Positions 8,139 through 16,556 of a stretch of DNA of 16,556 nt are shown here, piece by piece (the first letter of the stretch is position 1; every line of letters starts with the position of its first letter). Both the position numbers and the translations under genes were made by a program. The notes below the pieces were generated by a model. The model ran no database searches and was not told the DNA's origin. It saw only the letters and a list, made by a program, of their open reading frames with translations. The DNA is taken from the NCBI GenBank assembly GCA_028565635.1, contig JAOXYB010057611.1:8779-25334 (forward strand), read 5' to 3'. This stretch comes from Phoronis ovalis. Its lineage: Eukaryota; Phoronida; Phoronidae.

Positions 8139-9818
8139 ATGGTGTCAAAAGTATTACAAGTCACCGTTCTTCTACTTGGATTATTAACACTCGAAACGCA
8201 GGCAGATAGTTGTGCAATGAAATGTGCTGAAAAGAAACTTGCTGACAAAAATAATTGTGCCGAAATTTGTGACTATATTTGGAATTATTTTAAATTTGAC
8301 AAAGACAATTATACGGTTGAGTTGATGGATATTGATTTCGAAAATACAAACTCTGAAGATTTAAGAGACAATATCTCGTCTCAAACTGACAAGCAGCTTC
8401 TGAGAGGATCTCGCCGTATAGTTCCCTTAGGAGGTAATTTATACTGGAATTGGCTGTGGTCTACGGGAGCTAAACGGACATACCGTACTCATGCTTTTTT
8501 TAGAATTGGTCGAAATGATCCGGAAAACAAAGCAAAATTACGAAAGAGAAAGAGTTTGGGTTATTTTATTCCTGTTACCAAGGAAGGAGTTTGGATGGAA
8601 GCGAACGATGACACCGAGGATGAAATTACTAAGCGATCAAGACCGCACAGATTTTTACGACTTGGTCGATCGCACGCAGAGGTAAAATCTAATCCTATCT
8701 ACCAAGAAGGGATATATGGTAACGTAGTACCGCAAGACTTAGATGTCACAGGAGCTGCAGATTTTTTGGTGGGATCTCTTGACAAAAGATCCAGGAGGCA
8801 CAGATTTCTTAGACTTGGACGTGACACTGCGCAAGTGCTAAAAGAACTACAGAATGAGAAAGGTAATTTAAAAAGTATAAAAAATAAAGAAGAAAGTAAC
8901 ATGTTAGCTGAAAAACGACGAAGTAGATTCATGCGCGTAGGACGGGGAGATGACGACAGCAAAGGCGACGATATGGTATACGGTAATAAAAATAGTAAAG
9001 ACATGCGCGAAGAAAAACGACGCAGCCGATTTATGAGAGTGGGAAGGGATCCCGATGAATCAAATGAAAACTTATCTGAAGAGAAACGAAGGAGTCGTTT
9101 TATGCGTGTTGGTAAAAAGTGGCCGAAAGAAGACAGTTTTGATAAAAGTGAAGAAAAGAGGCGGAGTCGATTCATGAGGGTGGGAAGAGATCCCGATCAG
9201 TCTGATGAGACTATATCTGAAGAGAAACGAAGGAGTCGTTTTATGCGCGTTGGCAAAAAATCGTCGGAAGAAGAAAATCTTGATAAGATTGAAGAAAAAA
9301 GGCGAAGCAGATTTATGAGGGTGGGAAGAAATCCCGATCAGTCAGATGAAAGCTTAGCTGAGTCAAAACGGAGAAGTCGTTTTATGCGAGTTGGTAAAAA
9401 AAAATCGGAAGACCATGATAAAAATAAAGTGGACGAGAAGAGGCGGAGCCGATTTATGCGTGTTGGGCGTGGTCACGACGTAAAAGAAAATTTGGCAGAA
9501 AAAGTTAAAACTCGGCCTGTAAATGATGGTACAAATGATAGTACATATATCAGTGAAACAAAAAGTAACGAAAATGTTCAAAATACTAAAAGTAACAACG
9601 AAAAAAACATATCGGAAGAAAAGCGAAGAAACCGATTTATGCGAGTTGGAAAAAGTGGGGTTAATAGTGACAACAAAAATAACGATTACCTAGAAACTGA
9701 TGGTATAGACGCTGAAAAACGTAGAAGTCGCTTTATGAGAGTAGGGCGTGATCCGGAAAAAATAGAAGACAAACGAAGAAGTCGTTTCATGCGCGTCGGC
9801 CGAGGAACCGATTTATAA
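8139..9818 (+). CDS. FxRIamide-like neuropeptide precursor (FMRVamide-rich), complete
   Basis: A 559-residue secretory precursor that would be cut by prohormone convertases at dibasic sites and amidated from C-terminal Gly in secretory granules. Residues 1-22 form a signal peptide with probable cleavage after TQA. A Cys motif C-x3-C-x10-C-x3-C follows at residues 25-44. An acidic spacer leads to 14 predicted peptides: TYRTHAFFRI-amide (114-123), SRPHRFLRL-amide (167-175), SRRHRFLRL-amide (218-226), then ten (R)SRFMRV-amides and one (R)NRFMRV-amide up to the C terminus. Nearly all are set between KR or KRR and GR or GKK; the RNRFMRV copy ends in GK. Linkers are Asp/Glu-rich, as usual for such precursors. 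The start at 8139 is preferred over an in-frame ATG at 8118 because the acceptor at 8122-8123 removes the latter, 8139 has a good context (A at -3, G at +4), and a signal peptide begins there. The FFRI/FLRL copies point to the molluscan FxRIamide (FVRIamide) family; an FMRFamide-like or private family is the alternative. Receptors would be GPCRs, by family analogy. Confidence 0.93.
   Translation: MVSKVLQVTVLLLGLLTLETQADSCAMKCAEKKLADKNNCAEICDYIWNYFKFDKDNYTVELMDIDFENTNSEDLRDNISSQTDKQLLRGSRRIVPLGGNLYWNWLWSTGAKRTYRTHAFFRIGRNDPENKAKLRKRKSLGYFIPVTKEGVWMEANDDTEDEITKRSRPHRFLRLGRSHAEVKSNPIYQEGIYGNVVPQDLDVTGAADFLVGSLDKRSRRHRFLRLGRDTAQVLKELQNEKGNLKSIKNKEESNMLAEKRRSRFMRVGRGDDDSKGDDMVYGNKNSKDMREEKRRSRFMRVGRDPDESNENLSEEKRRSRFMRVGKKWPKEDSFDKSEEKRRSRFMRVGRDPDQSDETISEEKRRSRFMRVGKKSSEEENLDKIEEKRRSRFMRVGRNPDQSDESLAESKRRSRFMRVGKKKSEDHDKNKVDEKRRSRFMRVGRGHDVKENLAEKVKTRPVNDGTNDSTYISETKSNENVQNTKSNNEKNISEEKRRNRFMRVGKSGVNSDNKNNDYLETDGIDAEKRRSRFMRVGRDPEKIEDKRRSRFMRVGRGTDL
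9009..9431 (+). repeat. Three in-frame tandem 141-bp units within the precursor
   Basis: Units at 9009-9149, 9150-9290 and 9291-9431 are each exactly 141 bp (47 codons) and each hold two peptide copies. The first copy ends in GR followed by a DPD or NPDQS-type linker; the second ends in GKK followed by a Ser/Glu/Asp/Lys linker. The alternation shows that duplication acted on pairs of peptide modules, not on single ones. Flanking copies at 8920-9008 and 9432-9815 have different linkers. Confidence 0.88.
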
Positions 9819-10113
9819 CAAAGATAAAAATCAACAACATGGATGTGGCTTGAGACACGCGTAGTGAAAGTAGTATTTGGCAAGAAATGATATGAAGTTG
9901 TGATAGCGATAACTTAAAACACATACTATAGTTGACATATAACGAGTAAACTATAATGGATCGTCTCTACTTTAAGTGGAACGTGCCATTGAACGAAGGC
10001 CAGCAACGCTTACTTTAGTACTGTTTATTTTCTTACAACAGCCTCCTATATTAAAGTAACTGCAGTTACGTTCATGTTTTACAAATGATGCTGCAAACAC
10101 TGTATGCGTCCCT
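9819..10113 (+). other. Probable 3' UTR of neuropeptide gene, weak poly(A) signal
   Basis: No reading frame of note. The first poly(A)-signal variant after the stop is ATTAAA at 10050-10055, 232 bp downstream. It is followed directly by a perfect 14-bp palindrome, GTAACTGCAGTTAC (10056-10069), and a T/GT-rich stretch. A second ATTAAA lies at 10371-10376 and the first AATAAA at 11474-11479, so the true 3' end is uncertain. Confidence 0.35.
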
Positions 10114-11463
10114 TGGTGGAGCCACTGGTCGCGAGAAACCACACGTCACGCACGGTATGCATGCATGATAAATGATGCAATTCTTCGAGTGCTCGCACGG
10201 TTCATTCATAGAAGACTACATGAGGACATGTGGGTTCTACGCCCTACCTAAGGCGTGCTAATAGTCTATTATCTAGACAGAGACACAAACAAATTCAGCA
10301 AAGGTTGCACATAATTCCATTTCTTGACACCAGCAGGGACCATTCTGCATCACACGATGCTTGTATGCAAATTAAAGCCCCGGAAACAGATCAAGTGCAC
10401 CCACTGTATACATTCAGCAAGATAACCATATCAAGGAAAAACGGATACTTTTTTTTTGCCCTATAAACATAATATTTCAAATCAAAAACGGAAACATTCA
10501 AATGATCATTTCTACTGTACTTTTGGTGGAGAGTATCTTCAGGATTGCGTGTAAGTTGTGGATCATATTAACAGTATAGATATATGACCATATATGGACA
10601 TGACATAACAAGTCGAAAAATTAAATTCGGCTGAACATTGAAATTCCCAGAGCATTCTGTTCTATATTTGATATACATACATACATCTCCACGAGGCAAA
10701 AAAAAAATCAAAAATACATTTTTATGCAGTAGCTCTGCTATATGTATTTTAAAGAATATTACTTTATTGTTCTATAAAACATGTTTAACTGTACATAGTA
10801 GTGTCTTGGTTATATTAAGTATGAATGTCAAGGTTATAAGCAAGTAGATGTGGATTCTACTTTTGTTAGTTAATGGCCGGGTTTCCTGTTCAAAATTATC
10901 GTTATAGTTGGAGTAAAATGTCAAAATACCTTAATTTCATCACCTTAGATTTTGCAACTGTAAACAAGAACATTAAGTTTATATCTGAGATCACAAGCTG
11001 TTATTACGTATTATTTTCCATATTATAAATATACATCTGATAAACTAGAGTATACTACGTTGATATATATGTATGTAGATGCTAGTTGCTAGAAATCCAT
11101 TATAAAATATAAATTGAGCAAATATTTAGTATATATTAATATTATCTTTTTTGCTTTTATTACCTTATGCAAGATCCAGCTTTTCCCTGACACTCCTCTG
11201 TAGTTCGTAGTGCAACGGTGTTTTTACTCTGCTATTTTATTTATACGATTCGCGAGATTTATTTTTTACATAATAATAAATTAATTAAGGTAATTTTAGG
11301 AAGGTTACGTATAACCCCTTATCAGAATGTCATATATATTGGACACCTTTGTCAGTTTACCCCAAAAAGTTTAAAACTACGGCGCGGCACGTCGCAGCCA
11401 GTACTTTACAAATTTACTGAACATATTCTGAGAAAAAATTGAAAAACACCAGTGGCTCCACCA
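10114..11463. repeat. Region bounded by a 16-bp perfect inverted repeat
   Basis: TGGTGGAGCCACTGGT at 10114-10129 recurs exactly inverted at 11448-11463. The match ends sharply at both sides. The 1.3 kb between contains only short frames (78, 69 and 74 codons) with no recognised family. Its left 350 bp are less AT-rich than the rest and include short TATGCATGCATGA and GCTCGCAC patches. Matched short termini around a non-coding interior are what a DNA transposon remnant looks like, but no transposase is visible, and a chance GC-rich match is possible. Confidence 0.35.
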
Positions 11464-12179
11464 TGTACAAAATAATAAAATATTCTATCACATTTGTCAC
11501 AACGTTATTCGTGTCTTTAAAGTAATATTAAGATAGACGATATGTGTCAACATAAAATATGTGTACTCTTGTAATTTTTTGCTGATAACACGCACTATGA
11601 ATAGTATAGTTTGAGAAACCTGAGAATCCTGAAGATTTTTTTTTCATTTTTATAGGTGATTGTTACTTTAGAGGTAATTTCCGTTATTGCGTGTATACTA
11701 TAGCTTCATTTTACGTAAATAGTGCCAATTGATTTCAGCTACACAATTAGAAACAACATTAAAGAATCAAATTTCAATTACATGAATTATTAATTTAGTT
11801 TCAGCCGAATAATTCGTCATACTATACAATATAATTATATTACCTATTTGCAGCCATCTACTAATTACAGTGAACATTCACTTATAATTAATTAAAATAT
11901 GAAAACACACCATTACGACGAAACCGCCTGACTTTACACGTTTACATCTTATATTGTTTTCAAATATATTAATTACCTTCACTTTGTAATGCCCACATTA
12001 GTTATTACTAAATCCTGTCCATAATTAATAAATATACTAGTATTGTACACTGATTACGCATGCGGGTTCAGATGAGAATAGCACAAAGTGATAGTCACAT
12101 GACAACACAGGATTGATCAGGTTTACTTTTGCACAAAATATTGTAATATGCATATCTGCGCGGCGGAAACAGTATAGCT
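11464..12179. other. Non-coding AT-rich region
   Basis: Nothing coding is recognised on either strand. AATAAA-type signals occur at 11474 and about 12027, but no gene end can be tied to them. Confidence 0.5.
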
Positions 12180-12319
12180 AGCTAGTAACATAAAAGCAAG
12201 GGAGTGATCAAACCCCAGGGGCGTATTCAGCGGGAAAGATGACCGATTTTCAACGTACATAAGCACTTTACGTTGCCATGTCATGTTCTGCGCAGTGGAA
12301 AAATTATTACAAGTAACAG
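12180..12319 (+). other. Candidate 5' exon ending at a consensus donor
   Basis: CAG|GTAAGT, a perfect donor, has its exon end at 12319. The preceding 140 bp are richer in G and C than the flanks and follow a CGCGGCGG patch at about 12159, in keeping with a promoter-proximal exon. No long frame runs through it, so it would be a 5' UTR exon. It could serve the small frame at 12703-12969 (acceptor at 12644-12645) or the SLC17 gene that starts at 14033. The choice cannot be made from sequence alone. Confidence 0.3.
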
Positions 12320-12702
12320 GTAAGTGGTTTTACAGCTAGCGAAATACTAGAACAGCTTTGCGGCGGTGGATTTTGGAATTTGTTAAGTGACAATTAGCCA
12401 CTTCACAGTCGTGAGGGGTTGGTTCAATATTTTGTGATAAGCTTAAGAATTAAAAGAATTCAATGTATAAATCATCGAATTGCTATGTATTATTGCCCTC
12501 CAGAATACCAAAACTGTAAAGCCATTCTTTCGGATTCGGAAAAAAAGCAAAAATTAAAATGATCTAGTGGCAAGTTTTTGATAAAAACAACGACTTTTTA
12601 CGATATTTTTTTTCCGCTGATTTTTCCTCACGATAATTGGTGCAGGTTCTGAAATATTTCAAACGACTTTTCTGAATATTTTCATGGATTGTTAGCAAAG
12701 AA

Positions 12703-12969
12703 ATGAAAAAGCAGGAGACATTAGTTATAAAGGAATCTTCATGTACTCTTGGAATGTCCTCAAAAAGCGAAAAAAAATTATTGCCAAGCAACAAAATGTC
12801 CAGCAATATTGATCGAAAGGTGCGGTCGCAATGTTCGGACTTAGTCTATTTCGAATCTGAATCTGAATCCTCACTTTATATTACGTACGTAACTCCTTGG
12901 GATTGTAAACAGATTGATGAGAATATATATTATAGGAGTATACTCCTCGCCAAATATTGGACAATGTAA
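12703..12969 (+). CDS. Hypothetical 88-residue protein, unrecognised
   Basis: This frame encodes a hydrophilic protein with no membrane segment. The N-terminal half is rich in Lys and Ser, an acidic FESESESS stretch lies near residues 46-53, and the C-terminal third is rich in Tyr. It matches no family I know. In favour of a real gene: a plausible acceptor (TTGGTGCAG, AG at 12644-12645) lies 57 bp upstream, a perfect donor lies at 12319, an in-frame stop precedes the ATG at 12673-12675, and codon use looks ordinary. Against it: it is short, no poly(A) signal is evident soon after the stop, and there is no family support. The bounds are the longest ATG-to-stop reading. Confidence 0.25.
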   Translation: MKKQETLVIKESSCTLGMSSKSEKKLLPSNKMSSNIDRKVRSQCSDLVYFESESESSLYITYVTPWDCKQIDENIYYRSILLAKYWTM

Positions 12970-13603
12970 TGGAATACCAAATAGTCGAGAAAAATCGAAT
13001 TTCGGGACTAAGCTAATTAATGCAGAAAAAGAAACTAATATTTTGACATTTGTTTCAGTTATAACTTTTAAAAATATATAATTTTTTTTTAAATATCCAG
13101 TTTAAACTATATATAGAGACTATACATATGCAATGCGTGAATATGATGCTACAACACAATTTAAGGTCAAATACTGGTACAATAACTTCCAATTTATAAC
13201 GGCACGTTGTAATTAAAAATAACAGATTACAAATTGTGTTATACCAGAACTTATACTGGAATTAAATGAATAGTGAATTAGAAATAGAAATAGATACTGT
13301 AGATACATAGGTTGTATTTTACATATTAAACACCTACACAAGCATAGAAATGACTGACAATTTGTCGCGCATGCCTATCATCATCAACATATAGGATATA
13401 ACTAACACATTTAATTATGAACAATAATCTATAATTACGTCACAGTAAAACGATGATAGCTCTGGTCGTCATTACCATAAAAGGTTGACCAGGATCATTT
13501 GTTCTTATCAAGCAACTTTAAAATGATAACAGGCATCCCATTTATTTACGATGATGTTGCATATTGAAATAATTAACTGATTACGAAGTGAATAGTATAG
13601 TTT
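12970..13603. other. Non-coding region
   Basis: AT-rich sequence without recognisable coding content. A CRE-like TTACGTCA lies at 13435-13442, about 600 bp upstream of the SLC17 start codon. It is a possible but unsupported regulatory site. Confidence 0.5.
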
Positions 13604-14000
13604 CAGGTTTCAGATACTGTGGAAACACAATTTTTACAAATAACTGGTTTGATAAGTAACTGACAAGCCGCGCTAATGTGTATGTTACATATGGATTCGC
13701 GAGTACAGAAAACCAAAGAAAAATCGCGGTAAAAAGACTCTGAAATATAAAATTACAATGCACTTTTTTCCGGGATTTGATACTGTAACAACAACTTGGC
13801 AAAGCTATTACAAATTCAATTAAGGAATAATTGCTTTTTTTCAGTTCAACGATATGTTATTTCTATAAATAAATACAATGCGACAGCAGATTGATTATAG
13901 AATGGCAGTATCGACAATGTAAGCGCCTGTAGAAAACTCTCTCCACATGTCGTGTTAGCAGGCAGGTTTCAGATACTGTGGAAACACAATTTTTACAAAT
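13604..14000. repeat. Three degenerate tandem units, 38-bp identical core in two
   Basis: Thirty-eight bases at 13604-13641 recur exactly at 13963-14000. A diverged copy at about 13771-13812 keeps GATACTGT, AACAACAA and TTACAAATTC in order. Starts are spaced 167 and 192 bp. Similarity extends beyond the core: GATAAGTA follows copies one and three, and a GTA-AAA-ACTCT pattern precedes copies two and three. This looks like a decayed tandem or satellite-type repeat just upstream of the SLC17 gene. The last copy ends 33 bp before its start codon and would lie in the 5' UTR. Confidence 0.7.
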
Positions 14001-14032
14001 TCGGAGATAAGTACAGCACATAATTTTGACAA

Positions 14033-14314
14033 ATGGCCACACATTATGAAAAACTACCAACGGACTCTGACGCTGGTAAGGATAACGATTTAACGGCAAG
14101 TACGGAACATGTTTCTGCGGGAGTATCCAAAGAAGTAGAAACTAAAAACAAAACATGCATACCGTGTTCGACATGTTATACTTCAAAAAGATACTTGACT
14201 ATAATTTTGGTATTCATTGGGATGGTCTCACTGCATTCGATGAGAGTGAATATTTCTGTGACAGTTGTTACCATACTAGGAGAAGATCCTTATGCAAAAG
14301 TAGAAAATGTTGAC
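14033..14314 (+). CDS. SLC17/sialin-type anion transporter, first coding exon (partial gene)
   Basis: This exon encodes residues 1-94 of a major facilitator superfamily transporter of the SLC17 family, which includes sialin, vesicular glutamate transporters and phosphate/organic anion carriers. Residues 1-50 are a hydrophilic cytosolic tail with a small Cys cluster (CIPCSTC). Residues 54-82 form the first membrane helix with the family hallmark RVNISV; the Arg matches the conserved TM1 Arg of sialin (family knowledge). The exon ends at VENVD with donor GAC|GTGAGT, phase 0, and the reading frame meets a stop soon after if unspliced. The start is firm: an in-frame TGA lies two codons upstream and the +4 base is G. 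Substrate and membrane location cannot be told from this fragment. Confidence 0.85.
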
Positions 14315-14729
14315 GTGAGTACCAGCAGTTTTTATTAAATTCAACATTTAAATTTTAAAATATAGATAACTTATACTGAACAAGGAATTCAAAGGGGTTT
14401 TATTGTCAACAAAATGTTTTTATAAGTCTTGGCGACCTCAGGTGGCAAACACGAAGTCAGACGATTGCAAGCGTCGTTTCATATTTCCTATCCACCAAAG
14501 GTAGAAAATTACTATTGCAAGCATCAAATCTATATAAGTCGCATGTTTTGTTTAGTCTAAATTTTGCTGTGGCAATTGGAATTAACTAATATGTTTTAAT
14601 CTTAGCTTGTAAATGTATGTTGGGAAATTGTTTTAAAATTATATTATGTATAGATTAAATCGCTTGAAAATATTTAATGGTTTAATAAGTACCAAATATA
14701 CAATAGACACAATGTTTTTATTTTTTCAG
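14315..14729 (+). other. Intron 1 of the SLC17 gene
   Basis: A GT-AG intron of 415 bp. The donor is GTGAGT at 14315-14320; the acceptor is a T-rich tract ending in TTTTTTCAG with AG at 14728-14729. It interrupts the frame in phase 0 and contains no recognised feature. Confidence 0.85.
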
Positions 14730-14854
14730 CTACCATCCGTAAAATGGACTTCACAGATGGTTGGTGTACTGCACAGCATATTTTACCTGGGGTATATGTT
14801 GACACAGCTACCAAGTGGGCTTCTAATCACAAAGGGGAACATTGCAGGACACCG
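14730..14854 (+). CDS. SLC17/sialin-type transporter, second coding exon (partial gene)
   Basis: This 125-nt exon continues the transporter in frame from residue 95. It encodes LPSVKWTSQMVGVLHS, then the second membrane helix IFYLGYMLTQLPSGLLI, then the loop KGNIAGHR. The W-x-x-Q-x-x-G-x-L pattern followed by FY-x-GY-x-x-TQ-x-PSG is typical of SLC17 proteins between TM1 and TM2. The donor is CG|GTAAAT (GT at 14855-14856), leaving phase 2. The loop between TM1 and TM2 is shorter than the long glycosylated loop of several vertebrate members. Ten further helices are expected, but I find no matching exon before the window ends, so the gene runs off the right edge. Confidence 0.87.
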
Positions 14855-16556
14855 GTAAATATCTGGAAACTATGAAAAATTATTTTTAATTTACCAAATC
14901 TATGGCTCTAATTCTTGCAAGGAAATATTGAAATACAAAAACTAATACATATTCAAAATTTATCTTAGAGCAGGAGAGATGGCAATGAATTCGACAATTA
15001 AATAATTCCCCCCCCCCCCTATAACGTGACCGTCTATGATGAGGAGGATGATGCTGTATCAATTAAAACAACATAAAATATATACAAGTTAGCTGCTGAT
15101 TAAATACTATGGAAAGTATTGAAATCGCTTAGAATGTTCTAAATCAAAACTAATGTAAATATATATTTCTAACTGTATGCACTATTACTGGACAAGGTTT
15201 AAGGCTATTTACAAGTTGAAGTGTGGAAGAAATAGAGATTAATTAAAAAAGGTTTTAGAGTAATCTCTGAATGAAATAAGTCTATCAATTTGTCATTTTA
15301 TAATATTAAAATAATTCCTTTATTGCATGTGCTTGTCTGCTTCATCATGTTTCTAATGAAAATCGATCACTCAGAAATATGACAAAATGTCTGCTTATTA
15401 GCGCAAACCAATATAGCTAATTGGTGCTATTTATTACATATAAAGATATATACCTTGTGCAAACTTGTCGGAAATATTACGCGTGTTACTTGTTGACACA
15501 CACTTAGACATCAACGTACGCGTCATGGTATCGATTTGTAAATGTATTTATATAAAATGTAAATTAATAATATATGTTTCACTGCTGAAGAGATTATTAT
15601 TATATTGTTATATTGTGAATATTGAATCATGAACAGCGTTATATATATTTGGATTGGTAAATTGTAAATTTTGCACACATGTTACTGTTAAGTTTTAGAA
15701 GCCTGAGTTATTCAGCTCAGCTAATGAGGTTTGTATATGCATATGCATCAAATTCTCTAATGCAAAGCTCACAATGTTTATTCATGAACATCAGAGCGAA
15801 ACAAATAAGTATCAGAGACATATTTAGGCCACAAGGTGATTAAATAAGGGAGTATTGAGTATTTCTCTTTATTGAACTGCTTCACTGTAAACAATTGTTT
15901 ATATGAAAACGAAAACTGAGAGTAGATATATTTTACTTTCATTTATTAAAAATGATACATACGTCAACATATACACGAGATAACAAAAGTGTGAACATAA
16001 TAAAAATGAATAATGTGCTTGCAATTGAACAACAAGACCATGTCGTAGAACACACATGTAGTGTGTGTTCCTTTATAATTCGAAATTTATTATAGATAGA
16101 AATCGACCACGTCAGTCTATCAACATTGCTGCCATCTTGTTTTGGCAGCAAAAAAGCATTTCAATGAATCGAGATGAGATCAACTTCAACAGTCATACAA
16201 GTAAAGATAATTACAAAATATCGAAAGTAAATTAACATTATTTATAGTATTAAAATAATAATCTATGGTAGGCGTCTACTTGTGCTAGCTCAGATTTGTC
16301 AGCTCAGCTACAATTGTAACAATTGTTGTAAAAAAACAACCAGTACAGATAATTGTATAACATCATTATTTTAAATCGAAATCTGTTATAAAATCCATAT
16401 TAAGACATTGTATTTACGGAGCAGATAAAGCATGACATTTGATATGAAGCTTCTCTAGGATACAGAAAGCAAATCCGGAGTTAGAACCATCTCGACCTCT
16501 TCCCAGTACTGCTGTGCGGGGCACCAACATCCAAGAAGGTCGTCCATCTAAATTTA
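14855..16556 (+). other. Probable intron 2 of the SLC17 gene, no exon recognised
   Basis: I looked for the TM3 region and later SLC17 helices in all plus frames and saw none. Visible features are a run of twelve C at 15008-15019, a TATGCATATGCATC near-palindrome at about 15736, and a GCTGCCA/TGGCAGC hairpin at about 16130-16150 whose minus strand holds a YY1-like CAAGATGGC. The last 100 bp (about 16455-16556) are less AT-rich and are open in one plus frame and one minus frame, but resemble no family I know. They may be the edge of an unrelated repeat or exon. Confidence 0.55.

Noticed and set aside
8699-9175. Minus-strand open frame of 158 codons within the neuropeptide exon
   Set aside because: It is the antisense shadow of the repetitive precursor; its Leu/Arg/Ser-rich repeats mirror the KRRSRFMRVG units.
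10230-10466. Plus-strand frame of 78 codons as a gene
   Set aside because: No recognisable family, no splice or promoter context, and it lies inside a probable transposon-like segment.
15939-16151. Minus-strand 70-codon frame
   Set aside because: No family resemblance; hydrophobic tail typical of chance translation of AT-rich DNA.

Overview
The window looks like AT-rich nuclear DNA from a lophotrochozoan animal, most likely a mollusc and quite possibly a bivalve. Genes are split by spliceosomal introns with consensus GT/AG borders. Non-coding stretches are long and full of microsatellites, fold-back repeats and homopolymer runs. The one complete protein is an invertebrate amidated-neuropeptide precursor of a kind typical of molluscs and annelids. 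No bacterial operon structure, rRNA, tRNA or CRISPR array was seen. The species call is inference from gene families and genome texture.

Layout. 1-8123 is non-coding or intronic. It holds an inverted pair of related sequences (153-612), a TATA box plus possible 5' UTR exon ending at a perfect donor (1882-2085), a striking dispersed array of a 17-bp motif (3969-4431), a fold-back element with a full CRE in its loop (4773-4915), a 26-bp palindrome (6661-6686) and a (CT)n microsatellite (7141-7199). 8139-9818 is a single uninterrupted coding exon for a 559-residue secreted precursor. It yields 14 predicted amidated peptides: one FFRIamide, two FLRLamides and eleven FMRVamides. It is preceded by a clear splice acceptor, so a non-coding upstream exon is expected. 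9819-12300 is mostly non-coding and includes a 16-bp perfect inverted repeat 1.3 kb apart (10114/11448).

12180-12969 may hold a small, unrecognised two-exon gene (donor at 12319, 88-codon frame at 12703-12969). 13604-14000 holds three degenerate copies of a unit spaced about 170-190 bp, the outer two sharing 38 identical bases. 14033-14854 carries the first two coding exons of an SLC17/sialin-type transporter of the major facilitator superfamily. The rest of that gene lies beyond the right edge.

The two recognisable genes lie on the same strand but have no evident joint function. The neuropeptide gene would act in secretory neurons through prohormone convertase cleavage and C-terminal amidation. 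The SLC17 gene would encode a membrane anion transporter. The most unusual features are the FMRVamide-dominated peptide family with its 141-bp higher-order in-frame duplications, and the 17-bp motif array at 3969-4431, whose motif is conserved while its spacers are not.
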